DNA from: Osedax fenrisi
Taxonomy: Eukaryota > Annelida > Polychaeta > Sabellida > Siboglinidae
Assembly: GCA_964019155.1 (NCBI GenBank)
Contig: OZ025241.1
Location: 4,594,793 to 4,658,792 of the forward strand
Direction: 5' to 3'
DNA length: 64,000 nucleotides
Shown: one piece after another, positions 62,933 through 64,000 of the stretch
How positions within the stretch are numbered: position 1 is the first letter of the stretch
How the letters are laid out: each line of letters starts with the position of its first letter
Position numbers and translations under genes: made by a program
Notes under the pieces: generated by a model
Seen by the model: only the letters and a program-made list of their open reading frames with translations
Databases searched by the model: none
Told to the model about the DNA's origin: nothing

Positions 62933-64000
62933 TTAAGCTACTATAGGCGGCGACACTAACGGTGAGGTTTTGGCGCGTTCTTTTTCGCGTTCGATCTCTC
63001 TAGCTCTAGACTTCGCGGTGGTCAATTCTAGAGGTCGTTCGTCGACCGTGTTGACCGGAAGCGAGGGGGACGCCAGCATGCGGTCGTTAGCATACGGTGA
63101 GGGAGGTTGAGTGTACGGCATGGGGGTGGGGGTAGGGTACGCCGCTATCTTAGTCAATGGTTGACGTTGCGTTGCCTGATGGAATGCGGCTTGCCAGTTC
63201 ATGGCGACGGAGAACTGTTGGCGCTGTTTGGTGAGCAATCCGAAAGAGGTGTGTAGCGTGTTGTAGGGGTCAAGGCTAGGTCGACCTCTCTTAGTAGTGG
63301 TGGGGGTGGTGGTGGGGGTCGTGGTGGGGGTGGTCGATGTATGGTTGCGAGGTCTGTGGGTGGTGGGTCCGCGAGGTTTAGGGGGCACCGTTGTTTTGAA
63401 GGGAGCCGGATGTCTTAGGGGTGGTCGTGCTGGTGATGGGGTTATGGGTCTATATGTCCTGCCATTGGTGGTTGTAGGGGGAGGTACGGGTTTCGGGGTT
63501 ATGAGGCGAAGTTTAGATGCGATCTTCGTGAGTTGGGGAGCGATATTACAGAACGTAAGGGGCGTGGTTTTAGGTGGGCGTGTCGAAGGAGGGACCGGTG
63601 GGCGTGTCGAGGGAGGAACGGGTGGGCGGGGCATCTTCAGAATATGGATTCGTTTGTCTAGACTAGCCATAGCCTGAGAGGATGGATTAGCAGTGTTCAT
63701 GCACACTATCTCGCGGTTCTTACCGTTACTGGCGAACCTGTGGTACTTCTCGTTACCGCCAGGCGTCGCCACCGTAGCGCTACTTCCGTTTACCGCGATT
63801 ATTGTTTTATCGCCCATAATCGATTTAGGTATGAGTATGGGTTTAGCGGTGTGTGATCGAGGCGTTTCTACAAACTCTGATTTCACCTTGACGCCGGAGT
63901 CTTTATCGTTAGACAGAACGGGGCGTGGCTTAATGGGTACATAAGTAGGCGTGTTAACTTTAACGTTATTAGCCGTAGTGGATAACGTTATCTTAACCGG
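62933..64000 (-). CDS. Terminal exon of an unrecognised Pro/Thr-rich protein, open to the window edge
   Basis: The - frame is open from base 64000 to TAA at 62933-62935, about 355 residues, with no in-frame stop and much higher GC than its surroundings. I do not recognise the protein. The edge-proximal part includes KVKSEF and KPILIPKS. A repeated PPVPPSTRP unit follows, then a long P/T tract (TPTTTPTTTPTTT), then KRGRPS, an AT-hook-like core, and a C-terminal charged helix-like stretch (RAREIEREKERAK). Composition suggests a disordered nuclear protein; that is inference. The start codon and other exons lie beyond the right edge. The + strand open frames over it are antisense shadows. Confidence 0.8.
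   Translation of the reverse strand, partial: PVKITLSTTANNVKVNTPTYVPIKPRPVLSNDKDSGVKVKSEFVETPRSHTAKPILIPKSIMGDKTIIAVNGSSATVATPGGNEKYHRFASNGKNREIVCMNTANPSSQAMASLDKRIHILKMPRPPVPPSTRPPVPPSTRPPKTTPLTFCNIAPQLTKIASKLRLITPKPVPPPTTTNGRTYRPITPSPARPPLRHPAPFKTTVPPKPRGPTTHRPRNHTSTTPTTTPTTTPTTTKRGRPSLDPYNTLHTSFGLLTKQRQQFSVAMNWQAAFHQATQRQPLTKIAAYPTPTPMPYTQPPSPYANDRMLASPSLPVNTVDERPLELTTAKSRAREIEREKERAKTSPLVSPPIVA

Noticed and set aside
63297..63944. + strand frames of 126 and 83 aa
   Set aside because: Antisense to the GC-rich right-edge exon; Gly/Val-rich because they mirror its Pro/Thr codons.

Overview
The window is very AT-rich eukaryotic DNA, almost certainly from an invertebrate animal. It has spliced genes, dense (TA)n microsatellites, many kinds of non-LTR retrotransposon, a tRNA-derived SINE and several DNA-transposon/MITE families. 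There are no bacterial-style operons or ribosome binding sites. I cannot name the species from the sequence.

Host genes. Gene content is low and sits at the two ends. From the left edge to base 10,927 (+ strand) I can assemble most of a Polycomb-group RING finger (PCGF) gene from eight exons. Seven are very short (48-104 nt) and lie between (TA)n, (TG)n and transposon-filled introns. They encode the second half of the RING, the conserved linker helix, the RAWUL domain and an acidic tail with a basic stretch. The reading phase carries across the chosen splice sites. The 5' exon(s) lie outside the window. At the right edge (62,933-64,000, - strand) is the last exon of another gene: a Pro/Thr-rich, probably disordered protein that I do not recognise.

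Retrotransposons. Five non-LTR elements are visible. They are a 5'-truncated CR1/L2-like fragment at 12.36-12.9 kb (-), a decayed CR1/jockey-like element at 28.5-30.7 kb (+), a near full-length APE-RT element with several stops at 31.1-34.56 kb (-), a two-ORF element at about 35.9-40.9 kb (+) broken only by one extra A in an A-run, and a 5'-truncated GC-richer element at 44.34-45.24 kb (+). A SINE with a tRNA(Arg)-like head occurs six times, mostly next to (TA)n arrays.

DNA transposons. Three MITE-like families share the same tip (TA target, GGGGAAAGT-like end). Two also share an inner block around TCTCAGTAA. Each carries a different repeated 'word' between tip and interior. They are nested in one another, in a SINE and around a hAT transposon (14,340-16,734, 8-bp target duplication, decayed transposase). 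There are also hAT-like MITEs (8-bp duplication GTATGCAT around one copy), two pogo/Tigger-like MITEs, a 20/22-bp minisatellite with higher-order structure (51.47-52.09 kb), an ATTAGTATAAT-type minisatellite (23.2-24.5 kb) and an unclassified dispersed repeat (26.8 and 52.2 kb).

Possible regulatory DNA. A GC-richer stretch at 26.0-26.35 kb looks like a promoter. A cluster of about 80-96-bp modules with CACGTG and ATTGG sites lies at 57.9-58.3 kb. The rest is AT-rich sequence and microsatellites in which I see no gene.
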